Source of the DNA: Tistrella mobilis KA081020-065
GTDB taxonomy: Bacteria > Pseudomonadota > Alphaproteobacteria > Tistrellales > Tistrellaceae
Assembly: GCF_000264455.2 (NCBI RefSeq)
Contig: NC_017956.1
Coordinates: forward strand, 248,001 to 312,000
Reading direction: 5' to 3'
DNA: 64,000 nt
This document shows positions 53,747 through 62,073 of this stretch, one piece after another. The number at the start of each line of letters is the position of its first letter. The stretch's first letter is position 1. A program made the translations under genes and the position numbers. The notes under the pieces were generated by a model, which did no database searches, was not told the DNA's origin, and saw nothing but the letters and a program-made list of their open reading frames with translations.

Positions 53747-54841
53747 TCAGGCCCCCTTTTCGAGATAGGCGGCCACGCCCTCGGGCAGCTTGCCGCCCTG
53801 GTCCTGAACCAGCTTCGCCCAGAGGCGGGCGGTGGCGAGGCCCGGATGGCCGGCGGCCTCGGTCTGCTCCACCCAGCGCCGCCAGGTCGCGGTCGAGGCG
53901 GTTTCGATGGCGGCCTTGAGATCGGGGGCGATGGTCGAGAGATCGGCGAAAGTCGACCCCTTGGCGGCGGCCGCTTCGCGCACTTCGGTGTCCTGCGCCT
54001 CGATCAGCTCGGCATTGCGCAGCGCGATCTCGCGCGCCGTATCGGCCCAGAGCTTCTGCTCATCGGCGGAAAGCCCGGTCCAGCCGGTGTCCGAGATGGC
54101 GAGATAGCTGCCCCAATGGCCGACGGCGACGCCGGTGACGGTATAGGTCAGCACATCCTGCAGCGAATAGGACCGCCAGTCGCCGATCGACAGGATGGTG
54201 CCTTCGACCGTGCCGCGCGACAGCGCTTCATAGGAGGCCGAAGACGGCATGGTGACGGGCGTGGCGCCAAGCTCGCTCAGGAAAATGGTGTGCAGGGCGG
54301 AGCCGGCGCGGAGCGGCATGCCCTTCAGGTCTGCGGCCGATTTGGGCGTCTTGTTGGCGAAGCTGATCGCATAGGCCGCCGTGGTGCCGACCGGCCAGGC
54401 ATGGATGCCTTTGGCGGCGATTTCGTAGTCGTAGAAGGTCTTGCCGTCGACCAGTTCGGTCTTGCTGTCCATCAGCGCCAGGAAGGCCTTGGTCTGGGTG
54501 ACGGAGCTGGTGCCGACCGTCGGCAGCTGGGTGACGTCGGAGAGCGGGAAGGCGCCCTCGTGATAGGGGGCGAGCAGGGGGGCCGCCACGTCGATGGCGC
54601 CGCCCTGCAGCGCATCGAGTTCACGGCCGACCGAGGTGAGTTCACCGGCGTAGAAGCGGGTGAAGGCGATGTCGCCATGGCTCCGCTCTTCGATCGCGTC
54701 GGCGAAGAGGTCCATGTGCTTGCCGACCCAGAAATGCACCTGGGGCAGCGATGACGCCATGATCAGATCGGCGCCGGCCTGGGCACCGGTGGCGGCGACG
54801 GAGAGACAGCCGGCGAGGGCGGTCACGGCGAAGCGGTTCAT
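53747..54841 (-). CDS. dctP: TRAP transporter substrate-binding protein, DctP type (second system)
   Basis: A 364-residue periplasmic receptor. Signal peptide with cleavage after TGAQAG near residue 23. Recognisable parts: IMASSLPQVHFWVGKHMDLFADAIEERSHG, then LKGMPLRAGSALHTIFLSELGATPVTMPSSASYEALSRGTVEGTI with the ligand arginine (about 175) and the WRSYSLQDVLTYT region. It is longer than the first DctP and not closely similar, so it probably binds another acid. A 12-bp direct repeat lies just upstream of its start. Confidence 0.85.
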   Translation of the reverse strand: MNRFAVTALAGCLSVAATGAQAGADLIMASSLPQVHFWVGKHMDLFADAIEERSHGDIAFTRFYAGELTSVGRELDALQGGAIDVAAPLLAPYHEGAFPLSDVTQLPTVGTSSVTQTKAFLALMDSKTELVDGKTFYDYEIAAKGIHAWPVGTTAAYAISFANKTPKSAADLKGMPLRAGSALHTIFLSELGATPVTMPSSASYEALSRGTVEGTILSIGDWRSYSLQDVLTYTVTGVAVGHWGSYLAISDTGWTGLSADEQKLWADTAREIALRNAELIEAQDTEVREAAAAKGSTFADLSTIAPDLKAAIETASTATWRRWVEQTEAAGHPGLATARLWAKLVQDQGGKLPEGVAAYLEKGA

Positions 54842-54856
54842 GGGCAGTCCTCCCTT

Positions 54857-54884
54857 GGCGTCCGGATCGTCAGGCGTCCGGATC
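54857..54884. repeat. 12-bp direct repeat upstream of the second dctP
   Basis: GGCGTCCGGATC occurs at 54857-54868 and 54873-54884, period 16, within 45 nt of the dctP start. Both copies lie in the 81-bp gap after the phosphotransferase gene. Confidence 0.55.
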
Positions 54885-54922
54885 TTCATCTGTCGGGTCG
54901 CCGGATGGCGGCGATGCGGCTG

Positions 54923-55963
54923 TCAGGCGGTGGCCTCTTCGATGAGGGCCACACCCCTTGCAGCCAGGGCCGGCGCCAGCCGGCCGACTTCGGCGGCGTC
55001 ATCGGATGCCGCATTGCCCTGGCGGGCACGGGCGGCGATGCCTTCGAAGATCACCGCATTGCGGAACAGGGCGAGCACCAGATGGAAGCGGGTGAGCGGG
55101 CCGGCCTGGCCCGAGGCTTCGAAATAGGCCCGGCAGAAGGCGTCCATCTCGGGCAGGCCCAGCGCTGCGCGGTCGAGCCCGGCGAGGCCCCGGCCGTATT
55201 CTTCCGGCCGCATCATCCAGGTGTAGATGCAGCTGTGGGCGAGATCGGCGAGAGGGTGGCCCAGGGTCGACAGCTCCCAGTCGAGCACCGCCACGATGCG
55301 GGGCTCGGTCGGGTGGAACATCACATTGCCCAGGCGGAAATCGCCATGGACCAGGGTGGTGCGGTCATCCTCGGGCAGATTGCGGGGCAGCCAGTCGATC
55401 AGCCGCTCCATCGCCGGATCGGCGGCGGTGGCCGAGAGCTGCCACTGCTTGGTCCAGCGGGCGATCTGGCGGGCGGCGAAGCCGCCGCTGCGGCCGTAAC
55501 TGCCAAGGCCGGCTGCATTCACATCGACCGCGTGGATGGCGGCCAGCATGCGGGCGAGGGCATCGAAATACGACCTGCGCTCACCGATCGGGATGCCGGG
55601 CAGGCTGTTATCGTGCAGCACGCGGCCGTCGACCCGCTCCATCACATAGAATTGGGTGCCGATGACGGCAGGATCGTCGCAGAAATGGACCATGCGCGGC
55701 ACCGCGACACCGGTATCGGCCAGCGCGGCCTGCACCCGGTATTCCCGATCGACCGCATGGGCCGACGGCAGCAGCGTGCCCGCCGGCCGCTTGCGCAGCA
55801 CCAGACGCCGGCTGCCGGTGTCGAGGAAATAGGTCGGGTTGGACTGGCCGCCGCCGAGCCGGGTGAGGCTGACGGCGGGGCCGGCGCCGTCGACCCGTGC
55901 CGCCAGATAGGCGGCCAGGGCCCGGGTGTCGATATCGGCAGAGGACGTGGTGCTGGAGGTCAT
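54923..55963 (-). CDS. Aminoglycoside-phosphotransferase-fold kinase, ACAD10/FadE36-type
   Basis: A 346-residue protein of the APH kinase fold. The nucleotide site is LGGGQSNPTYFLDTGSRRLVLRKRP (about residues 32-56); the catalytic loop is LVHGDFRLGNVMFH (about 208-221) with the catalytic Asp; the metal-binding motif is VLDWELSTLGHPLADLA (about 230-246). This variant is associated with acyl-CoA metabolism (ACAD10-type, also FadE36 partners). It phosphorylates a small hydroxylated substrate, not proven to be an antibiotic. It is divergent from an enoyl-CoA hydratase. Confidence 0.82.
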   Translation of the reverse strand: MTSSTTSSADIDTRALAAYLAARVDGAGPAVSLTRLGGGQSNPTYFLDTGSRRLVLRKRPAGTLLPSAHAVDREYRVQAALADTGVAVPRMVHFCDDPAVIGTQFYVMERVDGRVLHDNSLPGIPIGERRSYFDALARMLAAIHAVDVNAAGLGSYGRSGGFAARQIARWTKQWQLSATAADPAMERLIDWLPRNLPEDDRTTLVHGDFRLGNVMFHPTEPRIVAVLDWELSTLGHPLADLAHSCIYTWMMRPEEYGRGLAGLDRAALGLPEMDAFCRAYFEASGQAGPLTRFHLVLALFRNAVIFEGIAARARQGNAASDDAAEVGRLAPALAARGVALIEEATA

Positions 55964-56140
55964 GGCGGAAACGGGTCCGGACGTCGGCCGGACATGCCGG
56001 CGGTCATGCGAGAGCGGTTCCATCGCGGGCCTCGAGGGGCCTGAGCGAGGGACCATCTGGACGGGAGGTGTCGGGAGCGGCGTTGCGCCTGACCGGCGCG
56101 ACATCGTCGTTGAACTATAGCTAGGAGGAGGGATATCCTT

Positions 56141-56167
56141 CTGTCAATCGGATTGTCCGACAAACAG
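56141..56167. promoter_or_regulatory. 27-bp dyad in the phosphotransferase/enoyl-CoA hydratase promoter
   Basis: CTGT-N3-TCGGA-TTG-TCCGA-N3-ACAG centred on 56154, nine of twelve arm pairs matching. It lies 44 bp before the enoyl-CoA hydratase start and looks like the site of a dimeric repressor such as a TetR or FadR type. No adjacent regulator except the GntR gene at 50.9-51.7 kb. Confidence 0.5.
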
Positions 56168-56210
56168 ACGAATCGAGGCCGCACAGAATCCGGCCCGAAG
56201 GAGGAAGCCC

Positions 56211-57059
56211 ATGGTCTTCGAGGACATCGCCTATGCGGTGGACGGCCCGGTCGCGACGATCAGCTTCGCGCGTCCGGAGGTGATGAACGCGGCGCGGAAC
56301 GAGACCCATCTGGAGCTGCAGGCCGCGCTGGATGCAGCGGATCGGGACGATGCCGTGCGTGCGGTGATCGTGACCGGCACCGGCCGGGCCTTCTGCGCCG
56401 GCACCGACATCTCGGACGGCTTTCGCCTGCCGGCCGGCGGCGATCCGGCGACGGGGGATGGGGTGCCTGCGGATGTGGGCGGCGTGACCGTGCTGCGGCT
56501 GTTCCGGATGCGCAAGCCGGTGATTGCGGCGATCAACGGGGCCGCGGCGGGCTTCGGAGCTACGTTCACCCTGGCGATGGACATCCGGCTGGCGGCGGCG
56601 ACGGCGAAATTCGCCTTTCCCTTTACCCGGCGGGGCATTTGTGCCGAGAGCTGTTCCAGTTGGTTCCTGCCCCGACTGGTGGGCATGCAGACCGCCCAGG
56701 ACTGGATGCTGACCGGGCGAACCTTCCCGGCCTCTGAAGCCCTGGCGCGTGGGCTGGTCCATGAGCTTCTGGCCGCCGAAGACCTGTTGCCGCGGGCACG
56801 GGCGCTGGCGCTGGACATCGCGGAGAACTGCGCCCCGGTCTCGGTGGCGCTGAACCGCCAGTTGCTGTGGCGGATGATGGGGGCGGATCATCCTGAGATC
56901 GCGCACGCGCTGGAGAGCCGGGCGGTCGCGGCCCGGATGGCGAGCGACGATGTGCGCGAGGGCGTCGACAGCTTCAAGGAGCGCCGGGCACCGCGCTTCG
57001 GCGACGGGCTGGCCGATGCGCCCTACATGACCGCCTGGTGGCCCGATCTCAAGGCTTGA
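56211..57059 (+). CDS. Enoyl-CoA hydratase/isomerase family protein
   Basis: A 282-residue crotonase-fold enzyme. Oxyanion-hole parts: GTGRAFCAGTDIS (about residues 61-73) and INGAAAGFGATFTLAMDIRLAA (about 108-129). A glutamate at position about 145 (RRGICAESCSSWFLP) takes the place of the usual catalytic Glu, and one of the two glutamates of typical hydratases is not obvious, so isomerase or other crotonase chemistry remains possible. AGGAGG precedes the ATG. Divergent from the kinase gene, with a dyad between. Confidence 0.88.
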   Translation: MVFEDIAYAVDGPVATISFARPEVMNAARNETHLELQAALDAADRDDAVRAVIVTGTGRAFCAGTDISDGFRLPAGGDPATGDGVPADVGGVTVLRLFRMRKPVIAAINGAAAGFGATFTLAMDIRLAAATAKFAFPFTRRGICAESCSSWFLPRLVGMQTAQDWMLTGRTFPASEALARGLVHELLAAEDLLPRARALALDIAENCAPVSVALNRQLLWRMMGADHPEIAHALESRAVAARMASDDVREGVDSFKERRAPRFGDGLADAPYMTAWWPDLKA

Positions 57060-57108
57060 GGCAGGGTAGGTTCTGAAACTGAAGACCTGAAACTGAACCC
57101 TGAAATCG

Positions 57109-57143
57109 AAAAGGGGGCCCCCCCTTCCCGGGCAGCCCCCTTT
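57109..57143. terminator. Bidirectional hairpin terminator
   Basis: AAAGGGGGC (57110-57118) pairs with GCCCCCTTT (57135-57143) with AAAA on the left end, giving a T4 run on the minus strand. It would end the enoyl-CoA hydratase message and the small minus-strand gene. Before it, CTGAAACTGAA occurs twice (57073 and 57087). Confidence 0.75.
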
Positions 57144-57170
57144 GCCTACCGAGCGTCGCAGACGCGACGA

Positions 57171-57386
57171 TCAGACCTCGCTGGTGCGCCGGCGCCGCGT
57201 CCAGGACGAGGCAGTGGCTCCCAGGGTGGCGGGACCGAGCAGCCGGTTCACCGGCCGCATGTTGCGCGATCCCATGGCGTTGCCCCGCAGACGGCTCTCG
57301 ACCGACTCGGACCGGGGAAGCGGCTGCGCCATCAGCGCGCGGCCTTCGAACCCGCCGGGCAGGGCAAACAAATGTGCAAGACGCAC
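57171..57386 (-). CDS. Small basic protein, unknown function
   Basis: A possible 71-residue protein starting at GTG (57386) with AAAAGG about 6-7 nt upstream. It reads VRLAHLFALPGGFEGRAL followed by PLPRSESVESRLRGNAMGSRNM and a C-terminus with four arginines. No family was recognised. The terminator at 57109-57143 lies directly downstream on its strand, supporting real transcription here. The whole gap before potI is otherwise empty. Confidence 0.4.
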   Translation of the reverse strand: MRLAHLFALPGGFEGRALMAQPLPRSESVESRLRGNAMGSRNMRPVNRLLGPATLGATASSWTRRRRTSEV

Positions 57387-57531
57387 GAGACACCTTTTGG
57401 TGGTTGACGATGAGAGGAAGATAGCGCACAAACGCCCGCTTGTGCAGAGGGGGCCGGCAAGATTCCGCCAGCCCCTGGCGCGCGGCTGCCCTGCGCGCCC
57501 CACAGCCCTCGATCGTCTTCCCCTGGCCCCC

Positions 57532-58353
57532 TTAATTCTGGGCCGACTGCGCCAGACCGCCCGATTTGCGCATCATCCGTGCGGCGACGATCACAGCGAT
57601 CGTCACCAGCACCACCAGGATGGTGGCAAGGGCATTGATCTTGGGGCTGACGCCCAGGCGCACGCTCGAGAAGATGACCATCGGCAGGGTGCTGGAGGCA
57701 GGGCCTGAGACGAAGCTTGCGATCACCAGATCATCGAGCGACAGGGTGAAGGACAAAAGCCAGCCCGCCACCAGTGCTGGGGCGATGATCGGCAGGGTGA
57801 TCACGAAGAACACCTTGGCCGGATGGGCGCCCAGATCCAGCGCCGCCTCTTCCAGGCTGATGTCGAAGCTCGCCAGCCGTGACTGGACGATGACCGCGAC
57901 ATAGGCGGTGGAGAAGGTGACATGGGCGATGATGATGGTCATCACCCCGCGGCCCGCCGGCCAGCCGATCATCTGTTCGAGCGTCACGAACAGCAGCAGC
58001 AGCGACAGGCCGGTGATCACCTCGGGCATCACCAGCGGCGCGCTGATCATGCCCGAGAACAGGGTCCGGCCCCGGAACCGGCCGAAGCGCACCAGCGCCA
58101 CGGCGGCCATCGTCCCCAGGATCAGGGCCAGCGTGGCGGAGATGGCGGCGATCCGGAAGCTGACCCAGGCCGCGTTCAGGATGGCATCGTCACGCAGCAG
58201 CTCGCCATACCATTTGGGCGAGAACCCGGCCCAGACGGTGACCAGGCGCGACTCGTTGAAGGAATAGACGATCAGCAGCAGGATCGGCACATAGAGAAAC
58301 AGGAAGCCGACCAGAAGCGAGGTGAGGCGGAACCAGGGAAAACGGGTGGCCAT
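57532..58353 (-). CDS. potI: Putrescine ABC transporter permease PotI
   Basis: A 273-residue permease with six helices. The N-terminus has FLYVPILLLIVYSFNESRLVTVWAGFSPKWYGELL, characteristic of PotC/PotI proteins. The EAA loop is SLEEAALDLGAHPAKVFFVITLPIIAPALVAG (about residues 165-196). It is last in potF-G-H-I, 18 bp from potH. Its partner PotH gives the channel. Confidence 0.92.
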   Translation of the reverse strand: MATRFPWFRLTSLLVGFLFLYVPILLLIVYSFNESRLVTVWAGFSPKWYGELLRDDAILNAAWVSFRIAAISATLALILGTMAAVALVRFGRFRGRTLFSGMISAPLVMPEVITGLSLLLLFVTLEQMIGWPAGRGVMTIIIAHVTFSTAYVAVIVQSRLASFDISLEEAALDLGAHPAKVFFVITLPIIAPALVAGWLLSFTLSLDDLVIASFVSGPASSTLPMVIFSSVRLGVSPKINALATILVVLVTIAVIVAARMMRKSGGLAQSAQN

Positions 58354-58371
58354 GATGCTCTGTCGCTCCCC

Positions 58372-59310
58372 TTACCCGCGCCCGGCGCCGCGCGCCTGTA
58401 CGTTCTGGAAGATCATGATCGGCACCACCAGCAGCAGCAGCATGGCGATGGCGACCGCGGAGGCCACCGGCCAGTCGCGGTTCTGGAAGAATTCGTTCCA
58501 CAGCACCCGGCCGATCATCACCGTGTCCGGCCCGCCCAGCAGGTCGGGGATGACGAACTCGCCCATCGCCGGGATGAAGACCAGCATGGCGCCGGCGATC
58601 ACGCCCGGCATGGAAAGCGGCAGGGTGATGGCGAAAAACGCCTTCACCGGCCGGCATCCCAGATCCGCCGCCGCTTCCAGAAGGCTGAGGTCCATCTTTT
58701 CGAGCGTGGCATAAAGCGGCAGCACCATGAAGGGCAGGTAGCTGTAGACGATGCCGATCACCACAGCGAAGTTGTTGTTGATCAGCGGCAGCGGCTCGCT
58801 GATCACGCCCGCCCACATCAGGGCGTTGTTGATCAGGCCGTTGCTCTGCAGCAGTCCGATCCAGGCATAGACCCGGATCAGGAACGAGGTCCAGAACGGC
58901 AGCACGATCAGCAGCAGCAGCAGCGGTCGGATCTTCTGGTCGCTGCGGGCGATCGCATAGGCCAGCGGATAGCCGAGCAGCAGCGAAACGATGGTCGAGA
59001 CCGCCGCCAGTTCCGCGCTGTTCAGATAGGCGTGGATATAGAGCGGATCGTCGAGCAGATAGGCGTAGTTGCCGAGATTGACCGTGATGGTCAGCGCCAG
59101 ATCGTCGACCCATTCCAGCAGCGGCGTGTAGGGCGGCTGGCCGATGATCGCCTCGGCGAGGCTGATCTTCAGGATGATGACGAAGGGCAGCAGGAAGAAG
59201 GCGAGCAGCCAGACATAGGGCATCGCCACCACGATGCCCTTGCCGGGCATCGGCAGGCGCAGGCGACGGCCGGCATCGGGCGTTGCTGCGGGCGTTTCGA
59301 GATCGGCCAT
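58372..59310 (-). CDS. potH: Putrescine ABC transporter permease PotH
   Basis: A 312-residue permease. The N-terminal 25 residues are cytoplasmic, then FLLPFVIILKISLAEA and the typical loop LPFWTSFLIRVYAWIGLLQSNGLINNALM (about residues 140-168). The EAA motif LLEAAADLGCRPVKAFFAITLPLSMPGVIAG is near 215. Together with PotI it forms the membrane channel for putrescine. Confidence 0.92.
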   Translation of the reverse strand: MADLETPAATPDAGRRLRLPMPGKGIVVAMPYVWLLAFFLLPFVIILKISLAEAIIGQPPYTPLLEWVDDLALTITVNLGNYAYLLDDPLYIHAYLNSAELAAVSTIVSLLLGYPLAYAIARSDQKIRPLLLLLIVLPFWTSFLIRVYAWIGLLQSNGLINNALMWAGVISEPLPLINNNFAVVIGIVYSYLPFMVLPLYATLEKMDLSLLEAAADLGCRPVKAFFAITLPLSMPGVIAGAMLVFIPAMGEFVIPDLLGGPDTVMIGRVLWNEFFQNRDWPVASAVAIAMLLLLVVPIMIFQNVQARGAGRG

Positions 59311-59377
59311 CCGGTCGGTCCCTTCGGCTCGGGAAGAAGCAAGGAGACGGGCGGTGCGCCCCGGGCAGGGGCGGCCG

Positions 59378-60541
59378 TCAGGCCATCAGCACCACGGCAT
59401 TGCCGGGATGCCAGGAGATGTAGACCTCGTCATCCCACGAGATCTCGGGCTCGGCCAGGCGCAGCATGTTGTGGGTGGTGGCCAGCACCATCTTCCCGCT
59501 CGCCAGGCGCACGTGATAGGTCGACACATCGCCCAGATAGACGATGTCCTGCACCACGCCCTTGTACACATTGGGCGTATCGGTGGGGGCGGTCAGGCTG
59601 AGCCGGACCTTCTCGGGGCGGATGGCCACCCAGAGCGTCTGGTTCTCGGTCGCAGACACCCCGTGTGCGACCTGAATCCGGCCGCCGGTCTCCTCGCTGT
59701 CGATCACCGCGCCGTCGGAGTGTTCTTCGGCGATGTAGCCTTCGAACATCGTGACCGAGCCGATGAAGTCGGCGACGAAACGGCTGGTCGGGTACTCGTA
59801 GATCTCGTTGGGGGTGCCGATCTGGTCGATCCGGCCCGAGCGCATCACGCCGATCCGGCTCGACATCGTCATCGCTTCTTCCTGGTCGTGGGTGACCATG
59901 ACGAAGGTGACGCCGACCGATTCCTGAATATTGACCAGCTCCAGCTGGGTGCGTTCCCTGAGCTTCTTGTCGAGCGCGCCCAGAGGCTCGTCGAGCAGCA
60001 GCAGCTTCGGCCGCTTGACCAGGCTGCGCGCCAGGGCCACCCGCTGGCGCTGGCCGCCCGACAGCTGGTCGGGCTTGCGGCGCATGAAGTCCTGCATCTG
60101 GACCAGCGTCAGGACGTCGGCCACCCGCTCGCGGATCTCCGCCTTGGGCAGCCCTTCCTGCTTCAGCCCGAACGCCACGTTCTGCTCCACGGTCATGTGG
60201 GGGAACAGGGCGTAGGACTGGAACATCATGTTCACCGGCCGCTGATAGGGCGGCACCTGGGCGACGTCGACGCCGTCGATCAGGATCTGTCCCGCGGTCG
60301 GCGTTTCGAAACCGGCCAGCATGCGCAGCAGCGTGGTCTTGCCGCAGCCGGAGCCGCCGAGCAGCGAGAAGAACTCGCCGCGATAGATGTCGAGCGACAG
60401 GTCGTCGACCGCGACGAAATCGCCGAAGCGTTTGGTGACGCCGACGATCCGCACATAGGGCACGGCATCGTCATCCGCCCAGGGCTGGGACGGGGCCGGC
60501 CGGGCGGGGCGCGTGGCCCGCTCGCGCTGTTCCATGGTCAT
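59378..60541 (-). CDS. potG: Putrescine ABC transporter ATPase PotG
   Basis: A 387-residue ATPase. Walker A GGSGCGKT at residues 62-69, Q-loop MMFQSYALFPHMTVEQNVAFGL, signature [15 protein letters not shown] (about 162-176), Walker B LLLLDEPLGALDKKLRERTQ and HDQEEAMTMS. A TOBE domain closes the protein. The start at 60541 follows GGAGG by nine bases; upstream Met codons are less well placed. It powers PotHI. Confidence 0.92.
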   Translation of the reverse strand: MTMEQRERATRPARPAPSQPWADDDAVPYVRIVGVTKRFGDFVAVDDLSLDIYRGEFFSLLGGSGCGKTTLLRMLAGFETPTAGQILIDGVDVAQVPPYQRPVNMMFQSYALFPHMTVEQNVAFGLKQEGLPKAEIRERVADVLTLVQMQDFMRRKPDQLSGGQRQRVALARSLVKRPKLLLLDEPLGALDKKLRERTQLELVNIQESVGVTFVMVTHDQEEAMTMSSRIGVMRSGRIDQIGTPNEIYEYPTSRFVADFIGSVTMFEGYIAEEHSDGAVIDSEETGGRIQVAHGVSATENQTLWVAIRPEKVRLSLTAPTDTPNVYKGVVQDIVYLGDVSTYHVRLASGKMVLATTHNMLRLAEPEISWDDEVYISWHPGNAVVLMA

Positions 60542-60631
60542 CGGGAACATTCCCTCCGCAAGCTGCGGGATCTGCCCGACCCGGACCGACATCCCCATGT
60601 CCGGGCCGGGCCGTCACTGCCGGAACGCGAA

Positions 60632-60674
60632 CGGGGCGACCGCCTCGACCCTGTCGGACAAGACGACCGCCCCG
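60632..60674 (-). promoter_or_regulatory. Hairpin between potF and potG
   Basis: CGGGGCG (60632-60638) and CGCCCCG (60668-60674) in the gap between potF and potG could form a stem that reduces expression of the permease genes compared with the binding protein. Confidence 0.35.
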
Positions 60675-60689
60675 ATCGATCATGAAAGC

Positions 60690-61829
60690 TCAGCCTTCGC
60701 TGCCGCTGCGGATCCGGGTCCAGGCGCGGGTGCGGGCCCGCTCGTATTTCAGGTCGTGCGGGGTCACCACCCACAGCCGGTTCATCGTCTCTTCCGAGGG
60801 ATAGATCCCGGGGTCGTTGCGCACGTCTTCCGAGACCAGCGGGGTCGCCTTGGCATTGGCGTTGGCATAGGCGACATAGTCCGAAATCGCCGCCGTCACC
60901 TTGGGCTCGAGGATGTAGTTGATGAAGGTGTGGGCGTTCTCGGGGTGCGGCGCATCGGCCGGGATCGCCAGCATGTCGAACCAGAGCTGGGCGCCCTCGC
61001 TCGGGATCACATAGACGATCTCGTTGCCGTTATCGGCTTCCTGGGCGCGGTCGCGTGCCTGAAGGATGTCGCCCGAATACCCCATGGCCACGCAGACCTC
61101 GCCATTGGCCAGGTCGTTGATGTACTGGCTGTTGTGGAATTTGCGGATATGAGGCCGGATCTTCATGTAGGCCTCGGCCACCTTGTCCACATCCTCGACC
61201 TTATGACCGTCGGGATCGAGGCCGAGATAGTTGAGCATGGCCGGGAAGGTCTCGTCCGGGCTGTCCATCACCGAGACGCCGCAATCGGCCAGCTTCGAGA
61301 CCACTTCCGGGTCGAAGATCAGCCGCCAGCTGTCGAGCGGAGCGTTCTCGCCCAGCCGTTCCTTGACCATCTTGACGTTGTAGCCGATGCCGGTCGTGCC
61401 CCACATATAGGGCACCAGATGCTCGTTGCCCGGATCGTATTTGGCCACCCGCGCCATCAGCTTCGGGTCGAGATTGCCGAAATTCGGAATCTTCGACTTG
61501 TCGAGCTTCTGATAGATCCCCGACTTCAGCTGGCGTGCCGCATAGGGCGCGAGCGTCGGGCCCACGACGTCGTAACCGGAACGGCCGGCGAGCAGCTTCG
61601 ACTCCAGCACGTCCTGGGTGTCATAGACGTCGTAATTGACCTTGATGCCGCTCTGCTGCTCGAAATTCGGGACCGTATCCTCGGCCACGTAGTCCGACCA
61701 GTTATAGACGTTCAGGACCTTCTCTTCGGCGGCCTGGGCACTGCCCAGGGCGAGAAGCGCGATACCGGCGGCAAGGCCGGTGACGGCCGCAGATCCGGTG
61801 GTCGGGCGACGGGTGCGTCGGTTGGTCAT
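60690..61829 (-). CDS. potF: Putrescine-binding periplasmic protein PotF
   Basis: A 379-residue binding protein. Signal peptide with cleavage after AQA near residue 33. The mature start LNVYNWSDYVAEDTVPNFEQQSGIKVNYDVYDTQDVLESKLLAG is diagnostic for PotF/PotD, and YDVVGPTLAPYAARQLKSGIYQKLDKSKIPNFGNLD follows. Conserved acidic and aromatic residues (D, W, E) around the cleft match polyamine binders, and PotF rather than PotD is favoured by DVYDTQDVLESKLLAGRSGYDVV. The start at 61829 was chosen for its spacing from GAGG. Confidence 0.92.
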   Translation of the reverse strand: MTNRRTRRPTTGSAAVTGLAAGIALLALGSAQAAEEKVLNVYNWSDYVAEDTVPNFEQQSGIKVNYDVYDTQDVLESKLLAGRSGYDVVGPTLAPYAARQLKSGIYQKLDKSKIPNFGNLDPKLMARVAKYDPGNEHLVPYMWGTTGIGYNVKMVKERLGENAPLDSWRLIFDPEVVSKLADCGVSVMDSPDETFPAMLNYLGLDPDGHKVEDVDKVAEAYMKIRPHIRKFHNSQYINDLANGEVCVAMGYSGDILQARDRAQEADNGNEIVYVIPSEGAQLWFDMLAIPADAPHPENAHTFINYILEPKVTAAISDYVAYANANAKATPLVSEDVRNDPGIYPSEETMNRLWVVTPHDLKYERARTRAWTRIRSGSEG

Positions 61830-62045
61830 CGGGCGGCGCCTCATCCTTATCATGCGCGGGCGTCTGTCCGCGCTCGGTTCCGCAACGGCAGACCGCGGGC
61901 CGTCGTGAACGACCGCCGCCGCCTGCACTTCGGGGCGAGCCGGAGCACGGCGGGACACCGCGCTCCGACCGGCATTTTTCGACAAGGCGCCCGCCGCGGT
62001 CAACCGCGGCCGGGGGAAGAGGGACGCCGCTCGTCACGTTTTCCG

Positions 62046-62070
62046 AAAAAATTCGTCTTGCAATGACGAA
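62046..62070 (-). terminator. Terminator between puuA and potF
   Basis: On the minus strand TTCGTC (62065-62070 complement) pairs with GACGAA (62052-62057 complement) around ATTGCAA, followed by six T. The stem is short but the T-run is clear, so puuA and potFGHI may be separate transcripts. Confidence 0.6.
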
Positions 62071-62073
62071 CGA

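Noticed and set aside
54923-55963. Aminoglycoside resistance gene
   Set aside because: The kinase fold is shared, but this sequence belongs to the acyl-CoA-associated (ACAD10-like) branch and lies with fatty-acid-type genes, so resistance is not supported.
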